This document shows positions 22,893-30,660 of a DNA stretch of 30,660 bases, piece after piece. Under the pieces are notes generated by a model that was not told where the DNA came from, did not search any database, and worked only from the letters and a program-made list of their open reading frames with translations. A program made the translations under genes and the position numbers. Source of the stretch: Thermoplasmatales archaeon UBA447 (GTDB lineage: Archaea; Thermoplasmatota; Thermoplasmata; Thermoplasmatales; Thermoplasmataceae). Where the stretch lies: contig DARE01000073.1 in NCBI GenBank assembly GCA_002503205.1, forward strand, positions 1-30,660, in the 5' to 3' direction. How positions within the stretch are numbered: position 1 is the first letter of the stretch; each line of letters opens with the position of its first letter.

Positions 22893-22905
22893 ATAATTAA
22901 TTAAG
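22893..22905 (+). promoter_or_regulatory. TATA box for the aldo/keto reductase gene
   Basis: TAATTAATTAAGG is centred about 27 nt before the ATG at 22927; leaderless transcription is expected. Confidence 0.45.
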
Positions 22906-22926
22906 GAAGTCTATTATAATCTCATA

Positions 22927-23790
22927 ATGGTTGAGAAGATCGAGTTTGCTAATACTGGAGTCAAAGTATCCAGGATGGGTATAGGAACATATTATGATCC
23001 ATGGTGGATACTCTCTGCCAAGGTTTTCAACAGAAGATCAGGTCGCAATGATAAAATTAAGGCCATACAAACAGCGATAGATGATGGTATCAATCTTATA
23101 GACACTGCAGAAATATATGGTTCAGAAGAACTTGTGGGAGAAGCCATTAAAGGATATGACAGAGAAGAACTTTTCATTGCGTCCAAAGTCTGGCCATCAC
23201 ATTTCAGCGAAAGCAAACTGGATAGATCCTGTGAACGCTCACTTAAAAGGATGGGCCTAAAATACGTGGACCTCTATCAGCTTCATTTCCCAAGCAGACG
23301 AGTTTCAATATCTGAAACAATGTCCGCTATGGAACGCCTTGTAGATAAGGGTAAAATAAGATATATAGGCATTAGCAACTTCGACAGTTCCAAAATGGAG
23401 AATGCCATGTCGGTGATGAAGAGATATCATATATCTTCTACACAGATGCCCCTGAATCTCATAAACAGAGAAAATGAATTCTCTATTTTACCAAAGGTTA
23501 GAGAGCACAAAATGGCATTACTTGCCTATTACCCGCTAGGCCATGGATCTTTGGTAAACGAAGCACAATACGGTAATCAACTGGTAAGCACAATAAGGGA
23601 GAAACATGGGAATGTCAGCGTAGCGCAGATTGCCTTAAATTGGTTCTATTCTAAATTTGACTGTGTGTTTCCAATCCCAAGGGCTTCCTCCCCATCACAT
23701 GTACATGAAAACTCCCTTTCAATGGGTTGGTCTTTAGAACAGTCTGAAATAGAATTGCTTGAGAAGCGTTTCACAAACTTAAAAAAGTGA
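22927..23790 (+). CDS. aldo/keto reductase
   Basis: 287 residues. The catalytic tetrad is visible: Asp59 in LIDTAEIYG, Tyr64 in the same block, Lys87 in IASKVWP and His120 in LYQLHFP. GKIRYIGISNF and the C-terminal FPIPRASSPSHVHEN give the NADP(H)-binding part of the (alpha/beta)8 barrel. Residues about 22-43 form a Trp- and Arg-rich insertion near the first strand that would shape the substrate pocket. It reduces a carbonyl compound with NADPH; the substrate is not evident. It is monocistronic between two tRNA genes. Confidence 0.9.
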   Translation: MVEKIEFANTGVKVSRMGIGTYYDPWWILSAKVFNRRSGRNDKIKAIQTAIDDGINLIDTAEIYGSEELVGEAIKGYDREELFIASKVWPSHFSESKLDRSCERSLKRMGLKYVDLYQLHFPSRRVSISETMSAMERLVDKGKIRYIGISNFDSSKMENAMSVMKRYHISSTQMPLNLINRENEFSILPKVREHKMALLAYYPLGHGSLVNEAQYGNQLVSTIREKHGNVSVAQIALNWFYSKFDCVFPIPRASSPSHVHENSLSMGWSLEQSEIELLEKRFTNLKK

Positions 23791-23817
23791 GCTCACGTAT
23801 ATTGAATGCAGAGCATA

Positions 23818-23828
23818 ATCTTTATACT
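23818..23828 (+). promoter_or_regulatory. TATA box for tRNA-Ala
   Basis: TCTTTATACTC is centred about 33 nt before the tRNA-Ala gene, suiting a short 5' leader processed by RNase P. Confidence 0.45.
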
Positions 23829-23855
23829 CATTCTTTCGATGAGGTGAGGCTTCTT

Positions 23856-23927
23856 GGGCCGGTAGATCAGCGGTAGATCGCTTCCTTGGCATGGAAGAGG
23901 CCCGGGGTTCAATTCCCCGCCGGTCCA
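23856..23927 (+). tRNA. tRNA-Ala (GGC anticodon)
   Basis: 72 nt without intron. Acceptor GGGCCGG/CCGGTCC with discriminator A23927, D arm GATC/GATC, anticodon stem CTTCC/GGAAG around TTGGCAT (GGC at 23888-23890), and T arm CGGGG-TTCAATT-CCCCG. No CCA is encoded. The 3' end overlaps the stop codon end of the convergent integrase gene, which marks it as an integration target. Confidence 0.93.
23909..23927. other. putative attachment-site core in the 3' end of tRNA-Ala
   Basis: The 3' part of the tRNA (T arm through discriminator) is shared with the last six codons and stop of the tyrosine recombinase gene. Integrases of archaeal elements often use a tRNA 3' end as att, keeping the tRNA intact. 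I found no second copy of this stretch in the window, so the partner att would lie to the right, beyond 30660, or have been lost. Confidence 0.45.
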
Positions 23928-24790
23928 TACAGTGCAGATCCATGGGAACCTGCACCCACTGCCCCCTCTTTTGCTCTTCCCTCGATGGCTCTTCTTGCTT
24001 CTGCTATTGCCTCGGCCTGAGTAGGATGGAGATAAACGGATGTGCTGCTCAGATCCTCATGCCCCAGGAGCTGTGAAACATGCACAACTGAAACCCCTCT
24101 CCTTAGTAACATGGTAGCGTATGTATGACGGGCCATATGGGGATGGAACCTGATTCCTGCCGCCATACCGACATCCGCCGTGATCTTTCGGAAGAAATCA
24201 TAGGTCAGGCGGTTTCCTGCCCTGGATGTGAAAAGGTAGTCCTGATCCTCCCTTGATACTGGCCTCACTCTGACCTTAAGATATTCCTGTATCGAATTCG
24301 ATGCATCCTCAGGGAGATATACCTCCCTGACCTTCTGGCCCTTTCCCCTGACCTTTATGATTCCTGGACCGATGTCCTGGATTCTCAGGTTGCATGCCTC
24401 ACCCAGCCTGATGCCTGTTCCGAAAAGCAGGGAGAACATGGCATGTTCCCTTGTTCCGACCCTTCTGGCTGTCCTGAGCAGGCGATCCACTTCCTCCAGG
24501 GAGCAGTACCTTATGACGAACTCTATGCCGTATTCCCTGAAATATTTGATTGGCTTCTGCTTAAGGAATGAGAGCCAGCGGTTTATAATCTTGACATAGC
24601 CGTTGGCAGTCTTGTTTCCCTTCTTTTCCCACACATCACGGATGAACTCCTGGAATGCCTCCCTGTCATTGTGCCTGTCCTCAGTCACCCTGGAAAGGAC
24701 ATACTCCATCTTTCTCAGGGTAGCACGGACCGTTTCAGGGCCATAACGGAGCTCGTCGATCATGTAATTGCGGAACTCCTCCATGCTCAT
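23909..24790 (-). CDS. tyrosine recombinase/integrase
   Basis: 293 residues. The N-terminal SAM-like core-binding domain (about 1-90) is followed by the catalytic domain with all expected residues: Arg128 (GTGIRLGEACNL), Lys150 in the GKGQK hairpin, H218-x-x-R221 (HMARHTYA), His244 (LLGHEDLSST) and the nucleophile Tyr253. GGAGGAT stands about 6 nt before the ATG. The final residues and stop lie inside tRNA-Ala on the opposite strand, the arrangement of an integrase whose att overlaps its 3' end. Base composition is visibly more G+C-rich than the flanking genes. It could alternatively be the chromosomal XerA-type recombinase, which would be of similar size. Confidence 0.9.
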   Translation of the reverse strand: MSMEEFRNYMIDELRYGPETVRATLRKMEYVLSRVTEDRHNDREAFQEFIRDVWEKKGNKTANGYVKIINRWLSFLKQKPIKYFREYGIEFVIRYCSLEEVDRLLRTARRVGTREHAMFSLLFGTGIRLGEACNLRIQDIGPGIIKVRGKGQKVREVYLPEDASNSIQEYLKVRVRPVSREDQDYLFTSRAGNRLTYDFFRKITADVGMAAGIRFHPHMARHTYATMLLRRGVSVVHVSQLLGHEDLSSTSVYLHPTQAEAIAEARRAIEGRAKEGAVGAGSHGSALYGPAGN

Positions 24791-25163
24791 TGAAAATCCT
24801 CCAGTTTCGTTTCCTTTATGTTAAAAATTTCTGTGTAGGGTTGCATGAGCTCATACACCCTTCGTGAAAATTCATTCTGGATTCACCGCCTCCCAGATAT
24901 CTTTTGGTTGCGTTGTAATGTTGGATGGGAGGAGGAATTCATGGATTTATGCCACATATTGGGTTTTTTGGAATCAAAATATAGTCTGAGAATCACCGTA
25001 CGAATTCGGGATTACTGCAGTCCATGAAACAATGAGAATTAGTCAAAGGCAAAAGCAGGGTACCCGGCTCTTCGAAGGTTAATTCTAATTCTACCTCAAA
25101 CACCTAAGGATATTACAAAAATATGGGTTTCGAAAGATTGCGTAATGTGTCGTGTTACGGCCT
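24791..25163. other. 373-bp non-coding stretch between integrase and ABC operon
   Basis: A 60-codon plus-strand reading frame (24845-25027) lacks any family signal, so I do not call it a gene. The only structured items are a short tandem AATTCTAATTCT (25080-25091) and AGTCAAAGGCAAA (25041-25053), which recurs at 28444-28456. It may be decayed element DNA. Confidence 0.4.
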
Positions 25164-25775
25164 TCATCTGCGATTGAATTTTCTGTTGAATCTTCGAATC
25201 TCTAAAAGTGACATCCCCATAAAGATGGATGCTGCAAAAATGGAAGCAGCTGATGGATAGATATATATTGTTGAGTCAGGTTTGATGAGAACTGACATGA
25301 AATTACCAGAAATATTTCGCAACACTTCATATTCAATGCTGGAAGTATTTCTGCCATTATTTAGGGGTATGTTAATCTTGAACATCGCAGTTATATTGTA
25401 AAAACCTGGCCTGAGTGATAGCCTCAAGTTCCCGTAACTGGCATAAGTGAGGTTGTTCACCACCAGCTTGTTGTTCGAGGATGATGAGTTAACATAGATG
25501 ACATATTCATCCCATGCATGTGTGATTGTGCCATTTATCCTGATACCGTCATAATAGGAGATCGCACCTCCATTACCATAGGAAACTGTATGTTCTGTGA
25601 CATGCAGCGACAACGATAGGTTTTCCGATGAGGTACTGTTATAGAAATCTAGATAAGTTGCGGTTTCTAAATTGACAGGAGAGTTTTGTAAGCCGGAGTA
25701 ATACCATAGACTTGAAAACAGCACAAATAATGCGAGAGAAATAATTGCCAATCTGAGAAATTGCTTCCATCTCAT
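25164..25775 (-). CDS. bitopic extracytoplasmic protein of the ABC operon
   Basis: 203 residues. An N-terminal membrane helix (about 9-27) and a C-terminal helix (about 172-192) enclose an external beta-rich domain of about 140 residues with many N-x-S/T sequons. A basic tail (RRFNRKFNRR) anchors the C-terminus in the cytosol. It starts behind GGAGGTGATAAC-ATG, the best Shine-Dalgarno sequence in the window, 4 nt after the permease gene. Same topology as the first gene of the operon (27372-28226). Probably an accessory or substrate-binding component of the ABC-2 system. No known family is recognised. Confidence 0.75.
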   Translation of the reverse strand: MRWKQFLRLAIISLALFVLFSSLWYYSGLQNSPVNLETATYLDFYNSTSSENLSLSLHVTEHTVSYGNGGAISYYDGIRINGTITHAWDEYVIYVNSSSSNNKLVVNNLTYASYGNLRLSLRPGFYNITAMFKINIPLNNGRNTSSIEYEVLRNISGNFMSVLIKPDSTIYIYPSAASIFAASIFMGMSLLEIRRFNRKFNRR

Positions 25776-25779
25776 GTTA

Positions 25780-26508
25780 TCACCTCCTCATGGATTTAAG
25801 GCTCCTTCTTTCGACGACCATCAGCGCCAGTACAAACAGGACAGCACCCATAACAAATTCCAGTATACCACCTTCCACAAACACATTCGAAAACGGTGTG
25901 TGAAGGCCTAAGTGTGAGAATCCGGTAATGGCGAAAGAAAAAGAATTTGAATGGGCATTCTTCCCAAAGATACTGGGTGAAACAAAGATAAAGAACGCCA
26001 TGAGTGATCCAGCAGAAATAATTGGGCTTCGCATTGAAGTGGCGATAAGAAAGCCAGCGCCAGTAAACAGCACTGAAAACGAAGCAAGATATAACACCAT
26101 CTCTGCAAAAGCAGCTGGTAATTCTGTAAATTCAAAAAAATAGACATTTGCTGTGAAAATTAGAGAAGTGATAACTGTTGAATACAGTACTGCCCAGAGG
26201 AACATGGAGGTTAGCACACTCCTTGCACTTCTGCCAAATGCAACAAACATGAGAATCTTACCGTTCTCGAGAAAAACGGTTACCATGAAAATATTCAAAG
26301 ATAGCACCATTATATATGGAAAATAGATGGAATTCAAGAGCGAACCAGTGAAATTGTATACCTCAAGAAGGGAACCTCCGGGTTGAGTGCCATACAAGTA
26401 GATTAGCGAATAATCAGATATAAAGACAGAGAAGATAATAATAAGTTCCACCAGAAAGTACGGGTCCATTTCAACACTGATCAATCTAAGAAGCGCAAAT
26501 CTACTCAT
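25780..26508 (-). CDS. ABC-2 type membrane permease
   Basis: 242 residues with six hydrophobic helices in the ABC-2 layout, ending in a cytosolic basic tail (VERRSLKSMRR). It overlaps the 3' end of the ATPase gene by 8 nt and has GGTGAGGATCT before its ATG, so the two are translationally coupled. It should form the transmembrane channel with the adjacent ATPase, most likely as an exporter. The substrate is unknown. Confidence 0.8.
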   Translation of the reverse strand: MSRFALLRLISVEMDPYFLVELIIIFSVFISDYSLIYLYGTQPGGSLLEVYNFTGSLLNSIYFPYIMVLSLNIFMVTVFLENGKILMFVAFGRSARSVLTSMFLWAVLYSTVITSLIFTANVYFFEFTELPAAFAEMVLYLASFSVLFTGAGFLIATSMRSPIISAGSLMAFFIFVSPSIFGKNAHSNSFSFAITGFSHLGLHTPFSNVFVEGGILEFVMGAVLFVLALMVVERRSLKSMRR

Positions 26509-27370
26509 AGATCCTCACCATTTCAGCGGGTATAAGAAAATAAGATAGGATAACAATCCCATTTTCGGATGCTATTTCTGCGCATCTTTTTATTTCCAGT
26601 GACGTGAAAACAGCGTCATTGATCAGTACTGCGCGGCCATCAAATTCCCTGATGGAATCAAGCATTCGATTGCTGTTATTGGTACGCAGTACGCTCACAT
26701 TAGGCGCCTTTCCGGATTCCGCAGAAAATCTTACATTGCCTTCGTCCAGCACAAGCATCCTATCATAGATCGTCAGGATTTCGTCAAGCACATGTGTTGA
26801 AATCAGGAACAGGCTGTTGGATCTATCAGACTTTTGCCTAATCGATTCAGATACCAGTGAGCGCTTATGAACATCTACATTGGAATTTGGCTCATCAAGA
26901 ATGAAAATTGACGATTCGGTACTGAGATAGCATGCGAGCATCACAAGCTGTAGTTCACCCAGGCTCAAGGACTGAAAAGTGGCCGGTAATATGTAATCGA
27001 CACGAAAAAAATGCAAGTAATCAATTATGCTTTCCGTTCCGGTACCGTTCAGGGATGAGAACCAGTAGATATGTTCTCTCACTGATGTTCCCCCCAGCAC
27101 AGAAGGTTTTTCAGGCATGAAAGAAACCCCTCTCATTGCCCTCCTATGGTCTTTCCAGGAGTCTATCCCGTTGAGCATGGCTATGCCGCTGTCCGGCTTC
27201 ATTATGCCGCTGATCAGGTAGAAAATTGTGCTCTTTCCTGCACCATTTTCCCCAACAAGAACATTAACACCACCGCTGAGGTCAAAATTCACATTGTCCA
27301 GAACCCTACGCTTTTTGAACGTTTTTGTGAGATTTCTGCAAACAATAGCCTCGACAGAGCCTGACCCCAT
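26501..27370 (-). CDS. ABC transporter ATP-binding protein
   Basis: 289 residues. Walker A GENGAGKST (40-48), signature LSLGE (135-139, a variant of LSGGQ), Walker B IFILDEPNSNVD (Asp159, Glu160) and the switch His193 in STHVLDE. About 80 residues follow the nucleotide-binding core. The helical-domain PEKPSV stretch replaces the usual Q-loop wording. It powers the permease encoded next, and GGAGAT precedes its ATG. The gene starts 1 nt after the bitopic protein gene at 27372. Confidence 0.92.
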   Translation of the reverse strand: MGSGSVEAIVCRNLTKTFKKRRVLDNVNFDLSGGVNVLVGENGAGKSTIFYLISGIMKPDSGIAMLNGIDSWKDHRRAMRGVSFMPEKPSVLGGTSVREHIYWFSSLNGTGTESIIDYLHFFRVDYILPATFQSLSLGELQLVMLACYLSTESSIFILDEPNSNVDVHKRSLVSESIRQKSDRSNSLFLISTHVLDEILTIYDRMLVLDEGNVRFSAESGKAPNVSVLRTNNSNRMLDSIREFDGRAVLINDAVFTSLEIKRCAEIASENGIVILSYFLIPAEMVRIYE

Positions 27371-27371
27371 A

Positions 27372-28226
27372 CTATCTCCTCTGTTTCAATGAGGCTCTTC
27401 TGTAAAGAGAGATCATGTAAACAACAGCCAGAATCCACAGTATCACCACCACAGCAATGTATTGCATAACATAATGCGTAACATTCAGTGTTTCCACAGC
27501 AACATCTGTCCTTTCCAGTGAGATATAGAGCAGAGTAACGTTAGAGACAGACGATGAACCGAGCAAACTAGAGAAGACGCTGGAATTACCTGTGAACATG
27601 ATGTAGCTAAGAAAGGAATGCGACGGGGATTCGATGTAATAGACCGAGTTTGCATCAAAAGTGCGGGACAGATTTTCGTAGTATCCAGACGGCTGTCCCG
27701 GAACGTTGCTCAGGTTCACCATCTGTGATGTGGAGTAGAGAGTGCCTTCGCCAACATTTACAGTTGAAAATACGCTCTCAGTGCCGTAATACTGACCGGT
27801 GTTGTTGAAGACGTTAACAAATTCTCCCGCTTTCCCAAGTCCTGATGGAAAAAAGGACTCGAAGATTCTGGACTGATCACTAGCTTTCAGATTAAACGAA
27901 TCTGCAAGGGTTACATTTCCTCCCAGTCCATCGCCATACATTTTTACAGAGAATTTTGCATAGCCATTTTCCAGGGTGATATTTACGTAGCTCGTGGTGA
28001 AACCGAGATTGCCTATAAGATTGCTGACTGAATTATTATGGTAAAAATCTATCGGACCTAATGCACCCATCTCGTAGCTGTAAGTGGCTCCCGGATTTAC
28101 GGCACCGTCGACAAGTGAGTTGTTCAGGCTGTATGCCTCAAGAAGGGGAGAGAACAGGAGAATTATGGAAACAATTGCAAGCACTGACGTGAGCAATATA
28201 AGGAATCTTTTTAATTTCATTTTCAT
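27372..28226 (-). CDS. bitopic extracytoplasmic protein, first gene of the ABC operon
   Basis: 284 residues. A basic start (MKMKLKR), an N-terminal helix (about 8-30), a long external domain rich in Ser, Asn, Gly and Tyr with about a dozen glycosylation sequons, a C-terminal helix (about 254-275) and a basic end (RRASLKQRR). It heads the four-gene operon. A TTTTTATATCTT promoter element lies about 50 nt upstream, giving a short leader. Topology matches the last gene of the operon. No conserved domain is recognised; a sensor or receptor for the transporter is plausible. Confidence 0.75.
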   Translation of the reverse strand: MKMKLKRFLILLTSVLAIVSIILLFSPLLEAYSLNNSLVDGAVNPGATYSYEMGALGPIDFYHNNSVSNLIGNLGFTTSYVNITLENGYAKFSVKMYGDGLGGNVTLADSFNLKASDQSRIFESFFPSGLGKAGEFVNVFNNTGQYYGTESVFSTVNVGEGTLYSTSQMVNLSNVPGQPSGYYENLSRTFDANSVYYIESPSHSFLSYIMFTGNSSVFSSLLGSSSVSNVTLLYISLERTDVAVETLNVTHYVMQYIAVVVILWILAVVYMISLYRRASLKQRR

Positions 28227-28684
28227 CCCATAACGTTGTTAACATTTCAGACGATTTACGTGTGATAAAAATTTGTAAAGATATAAAAACTTTGCATCTT
28301 TGATTGATAGTCTTCAACTGCTATGTTCAGATAACCTAAATCGGATTTATCTATTAACCTCATTCTCCTCCAATTATCCTACAGCCAGATTATGTGAACT
28401 CTTTCACTAGTTTGGATATTGTCATCCGGTAGTATTCTAACGAAGTCAAAGGCAAAGTCATAGTCAATGGAAAAAATCTTTCTTAAGCCACTTCCTAAGA
28501 AAGTAACAATAGATAGCCTTCTGCATAATTCCAACACCTTAGTAATATTTTTTTATTATTTATCAAATCAATGATAATAAAAATAACTTACAATGTTGCT
28601 GGGCTAATATTCTACATTAATGGCAAAAGCCTATAATATATTCTTAGACCCTATGGTAATGAAGGAGGTATAAACTTAAATAAG
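28227..28684. other. 458-bp non-coding stretch with two inverted repeats
   Basis: No credible gene. It holds the ABC-operon promoter, a perfect 8-bp inverted repeat CTTTCTTA/TAAGAAAG with a 10-nt loop (28478-28503), and an A/T-rich imperfect inverted repeat (28547-28584) that may end the permease transcript arriving from the right. A copy of AGTCAAAGGCAAA lies at 28444-28456. Confidence 0.4.
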
Positions 28685-30091
28685 TCATGCCTCCTCAACT
28701 TCAAATTTTCCTATATTCTTAATTCTTTCTGGCCTTAAACTGCCATAAATGTACCCAACTAAAGAGGCAGCTAGCACATATGCAAGTCCAATTATTACGG
28801 CAGCAGTAATAGGATTTCCCTCCGTTATGGATTCAACAGCTGAATAATATATAATCACGGAAGCTGCCACTATTGATAAGACTGGGAGGATAAAATGTGT
28901 TAGTACATTCATCTTAAATCTCATCTTCCTAACATATACGGGCAGCGATGCATTGACAAGAATATGGGTAAATATCAGTGCGAAGATGTTTATTGAGAAG
29001 AGGATCAAAGCGCCCTCAAATGGACCATAGGCAAGGGAAGGGATTATCGCAACTATTATGCCTCCAATTTCAAGCAACATGACGGAAATGTAAGGGGAGC
29101 GATGCGTAGGATGCATTTCTGTGACTTTTTCCGGCAGCACTCCATCCCTTCCAAGAGAATATATGACCCTTGAAACAGATGACATCAGGGAAACGTTTGA
29201 GCTGAGATAACTGTTCACCGTCAGCACTATGAGTATGACGCCTGCCGCCAGTCCCCCATATCTTTCAAAAATTATAACCCCTGGATCGGGAAGCGATGAA
29301 AAAGATGCCATATTGGAAATACCATATCCTACAGTCAGAGCATAAGCCGGAATAAGTAAGGCTGCAAGAAGAACCAACATAGAAACCCATATTGATCTTC
29401 TTATGGTCCTTATTGATCCCTTTGTCTCCTCAGCAAGAGTTATTACTGTTCCAGATCCTGCAAATAGAGGTATAGAAAATATCATAGCAAAGAATAGGAG
29501 TGAGAAATTTCCACCAATGGGCGCTAGGGTGAAAACACTGAAGCTATTGCCAGAACCCTCTCTTATTGCTATTATTATTCCCATAACTATGAGAAATCCA
29601 ATTTCAATGGATGCACTTATCATTGAATAGTTAAGAGAAGGTCTTAGTCCCCTGTATCCAAGGTAGAAAGTGAAGAAAGCAACCAGTGCAACAAATGCAA
29701 TCCATATATATGGTATATTAGCTAGGGAGGGAGATACGTAATATAGGAAAGTTGCAAAACCCAGCAGACCAAATGCAGCCAGCGAGAAAAACTGAAACAT
29801 AACATACCAAAGAGCAGTGACAAATCCTGCTCTTTTGCCTATTGTTCTGGCAACATATCCATAATATCCAGATGCACTGCCAGTGTACTTTGAGAACTGG
29901 TAATTTGCGTTCAGGAATAAAAAGTAAATAGCCCATGCAAAAAGAACAGCCAATGGGGTGCTGCCATAAGCATAGCCGGCAGTTATTACGAGAAGAATGG
30001 CAACATCAGCTGCAGGTGCAACGTAGGACACACCCTGAAATATTGCTTGAGCCAACCCTATTTGGTTAGGTTTTAGACCCAACTGATACAT
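28685..30091 (-). CDS. APC superfamily amino-acid permease
   Basis: 468 residues with about 12 membrane helices. The first helix region LGLAQAIFQGVSYVAPAADVA and FAGSGTVITLAEETKGSIRTIRRSIW (the helix 6 region with E-E-T preceding a basic loop) are typical of APC amino-acid transporters. SRVIYSLGRDGVLPEKVTEMHPTHRSPYISV is the conserved loop after helix 8. It imports an amino acid or peptide-derived amine with protons, fitting a peptide-scavenging heterotroph. A stand-alone RAM-domain protein, an amino-acid-sensing fold, is encoded upstream on the same strand and might relate to its regulation, which is inference. Confidence 0.9.
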   Translation of the reverse strand: MYQLGLKPNQIGLAQAIFQGVSYVAPAADVAILLVITAGYAYGSTPLAVLFAWAIYFLFLNANYQFSKYTGSASGYYGYVARTIGKRAGFVTALWYVMFQFFSLAAFGLLGFATFLYYVSPSLANIPYIWIAFVALVAFFTFYLGYRGLRPSLNYSMISASIEIGFLIVMGIIIAIREGSGNSFSVFTLAPIGGNFSLLFFAMIFSIPLFAGSGTVITLAEETKGSIRTIRRSIWVSMLVLLAALLIPAYALTVGYGISNMASFSSLPDPGVIIFERYGGLAAGVILIVLTVNSYLSSNVSLMSSVSRVIYSLGRDGVLPEKVTEMHPTHRSPYISVMLLEIGGIIVAIIPSLAYGPFEGALILFSINIFALIFTHILVNASLPVYVRKMRFKMNVLTHFILPVLSIVAASVIIYYSAVESITEGNPITAAVIIGLAYVLAASLVGYIYGSLRPERIKNIGKFEVEEA

Positions 30092-30371
30092 GGCATATTA
30101 TTAAATTAATACTATTTTAATTTAAGGGTTCAGGGTATATTAAGAACTATTTTATAATCGATGAGTTCAAGAGATAAATATAACTTCTATCATCATGTCC
30201 TTACAGTTTACTATGTAAGATTTATTTGGTTCTTTAATAAATTTCCTTGTCGATTCTTTTGTATTCACCGAGATTTGACTAATAGGGCTTCAATACCAAC
30301 AAAGGATGGCATCTTAAGAATTGCTCTTTGCTAAATTCTAGAAAGCAATTTCTGTCAATTTAAGACGAAGC

Positions 30372-30656
30372 CTACCTTTCATTCTCAAGGATTCTATCAA
30401 GTGATGAATCGTATCTGTTCTCAATTCCCACATTCAATATTTTCCTTGAGTCTATTGATTCAATGCCATCTATTTCGGCTATTCTGTCAACAATTTTCAG
30501 ATAGTCTGCCTCGTCTCTGCACAGGCACACAGCAATGTAATCGATATCGCCCAGAAGTGAATAAACAGAGACTATCCCTGGTACTTTGTTGATCTCACCC
30601 ATTAAACGCTCTCTGGACCCCTTCTCCTTTCTTGCCTTCAGAAAAGTGGCAGCCAT
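30372..30656 (-). CDS. stand-alone Lrp/AsnC RAM-domain protein (near window edge)
   Basis: 94 residues: AATFLKARKEKGSRERLMGEINKVPGIVSVYSLLGDIDYIAVCLC is the RAM alpha/beta core (GDIDYIAV strand), followed by RIAEIDGIESIDSRKILNV. No helix-turn-helix precedes it. The frame is still open at the right window edge 4 nt above the ATG, so a longer N-terminus cannot be ruled out, although the RAM fold is already complete. It probably senses amino acids and works with a separate DNA-binding partner. Confidence 0.7.
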   Translation of the reverse strand: MAATFLKARKEKGSRERLMGEINKVPGIVSVYSLLGDIDYIAVCLCRDEADYLKIVDRIAEIDGIESIDSRKILNVGIENRYDSSLDRILENER

Positions 30657-30660
30657 ATAA

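Noticed and set aside
24845..25027. 60-codon plus-strand frame between integrase and ABC operon
   Set aside because: No ribosome-binding site, no recognisable motif and ordinary composition for random sequence; kept only as part of the gap description.
1..30660. CRISPR arrays, insertion sequences with transposase, rRNA genes
   Set aside because: I looked for regularly spaced repeats, DDE/IS200-type transposase motifs and rRNA-conserved stretches, and saw none.

Overview
The window is chromosomal DNA from a thermoacidophilic archaeon of the Thermoplasmatales/Thermoplasmata. The main evidence is a 745-codon Cdc48/VCP-type ATPase that closely matches my memory of Thermoplasma acidophilum VAT. 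Supporting evidence is a decarboxylase of the mevalonate-3,5-bisphosphate type, a UPF0147 protein, stand-alone Lrp RAM-domain proteins, an intron-containing tRNA-Tyr, and many TATA boxes about 22-28 bp upstream of start codons (leaderless transcripts). Genes inside operons instead carry Shine-Dalgarno sequences of the GGAGGTGAT type. No species is assigned.

Layout, left to right. 124-2172 (-): a three-gene unit with two tandem secreted beta-rich proteins and a membrane protein. 2411-5445 (+): an overlapping cluster of an isochorismatase-fold protein without catalytic residues, a 2-phosphoglycerate-kinase-like P-loop kinase, a mevalonate-bisphosphate-decarboxylase-type GHMP protein and an HNH nuclease. 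5442-8570: an FAD amine-oxidase-type enzyme, cysteine synthase and a two-domain sulfurtransferase, the last two diverging from a shared promoter region. 8688-12695 (+): VAT, a 14-TM MFS exporter and a PRC-barrel protein. 12702-15745: two divergent UbiA prenyltransferases, one fused to an FMN split-barrel domain, then a GtrA-like protein and a small membrane protein.

15747-18977 (-) is the most interesting region: a compact VirB2-like / VirB6-like / VirB4-like gene set. Its architecture resembles the Ced/Ted DNA-import systems of other archaea, which are not, to my knowledge, described from Thermoplasmatales. The VirB6-like gene has no ATG, GTG or TTG in its upstream 113 codons and may start at CTG. 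A second membrane-protein gene (21859-22389) also appears to start at CTG, behind a strong Shine-Dalgarno sequence.

19007-22389 holds a thioesterase, rpiA, three small regulators, UPF0147 and that membrane protein. 22648-23927 holds tRNA-Tyr (30-nt intron), an aldo/keto reductase and tRNA-Ala(GGC). A tyrosine recombinase gene terminates inside the 3' end of tRNA-Ala, the mark of an integrated element whose body would extend to the right. Next come a four-gene ABC-2 operon flanked by two gene-poor intergenic stretches (25164-28226), an APC amino-acid permease and a stand-alone RAM-domain regulator at the right edge.
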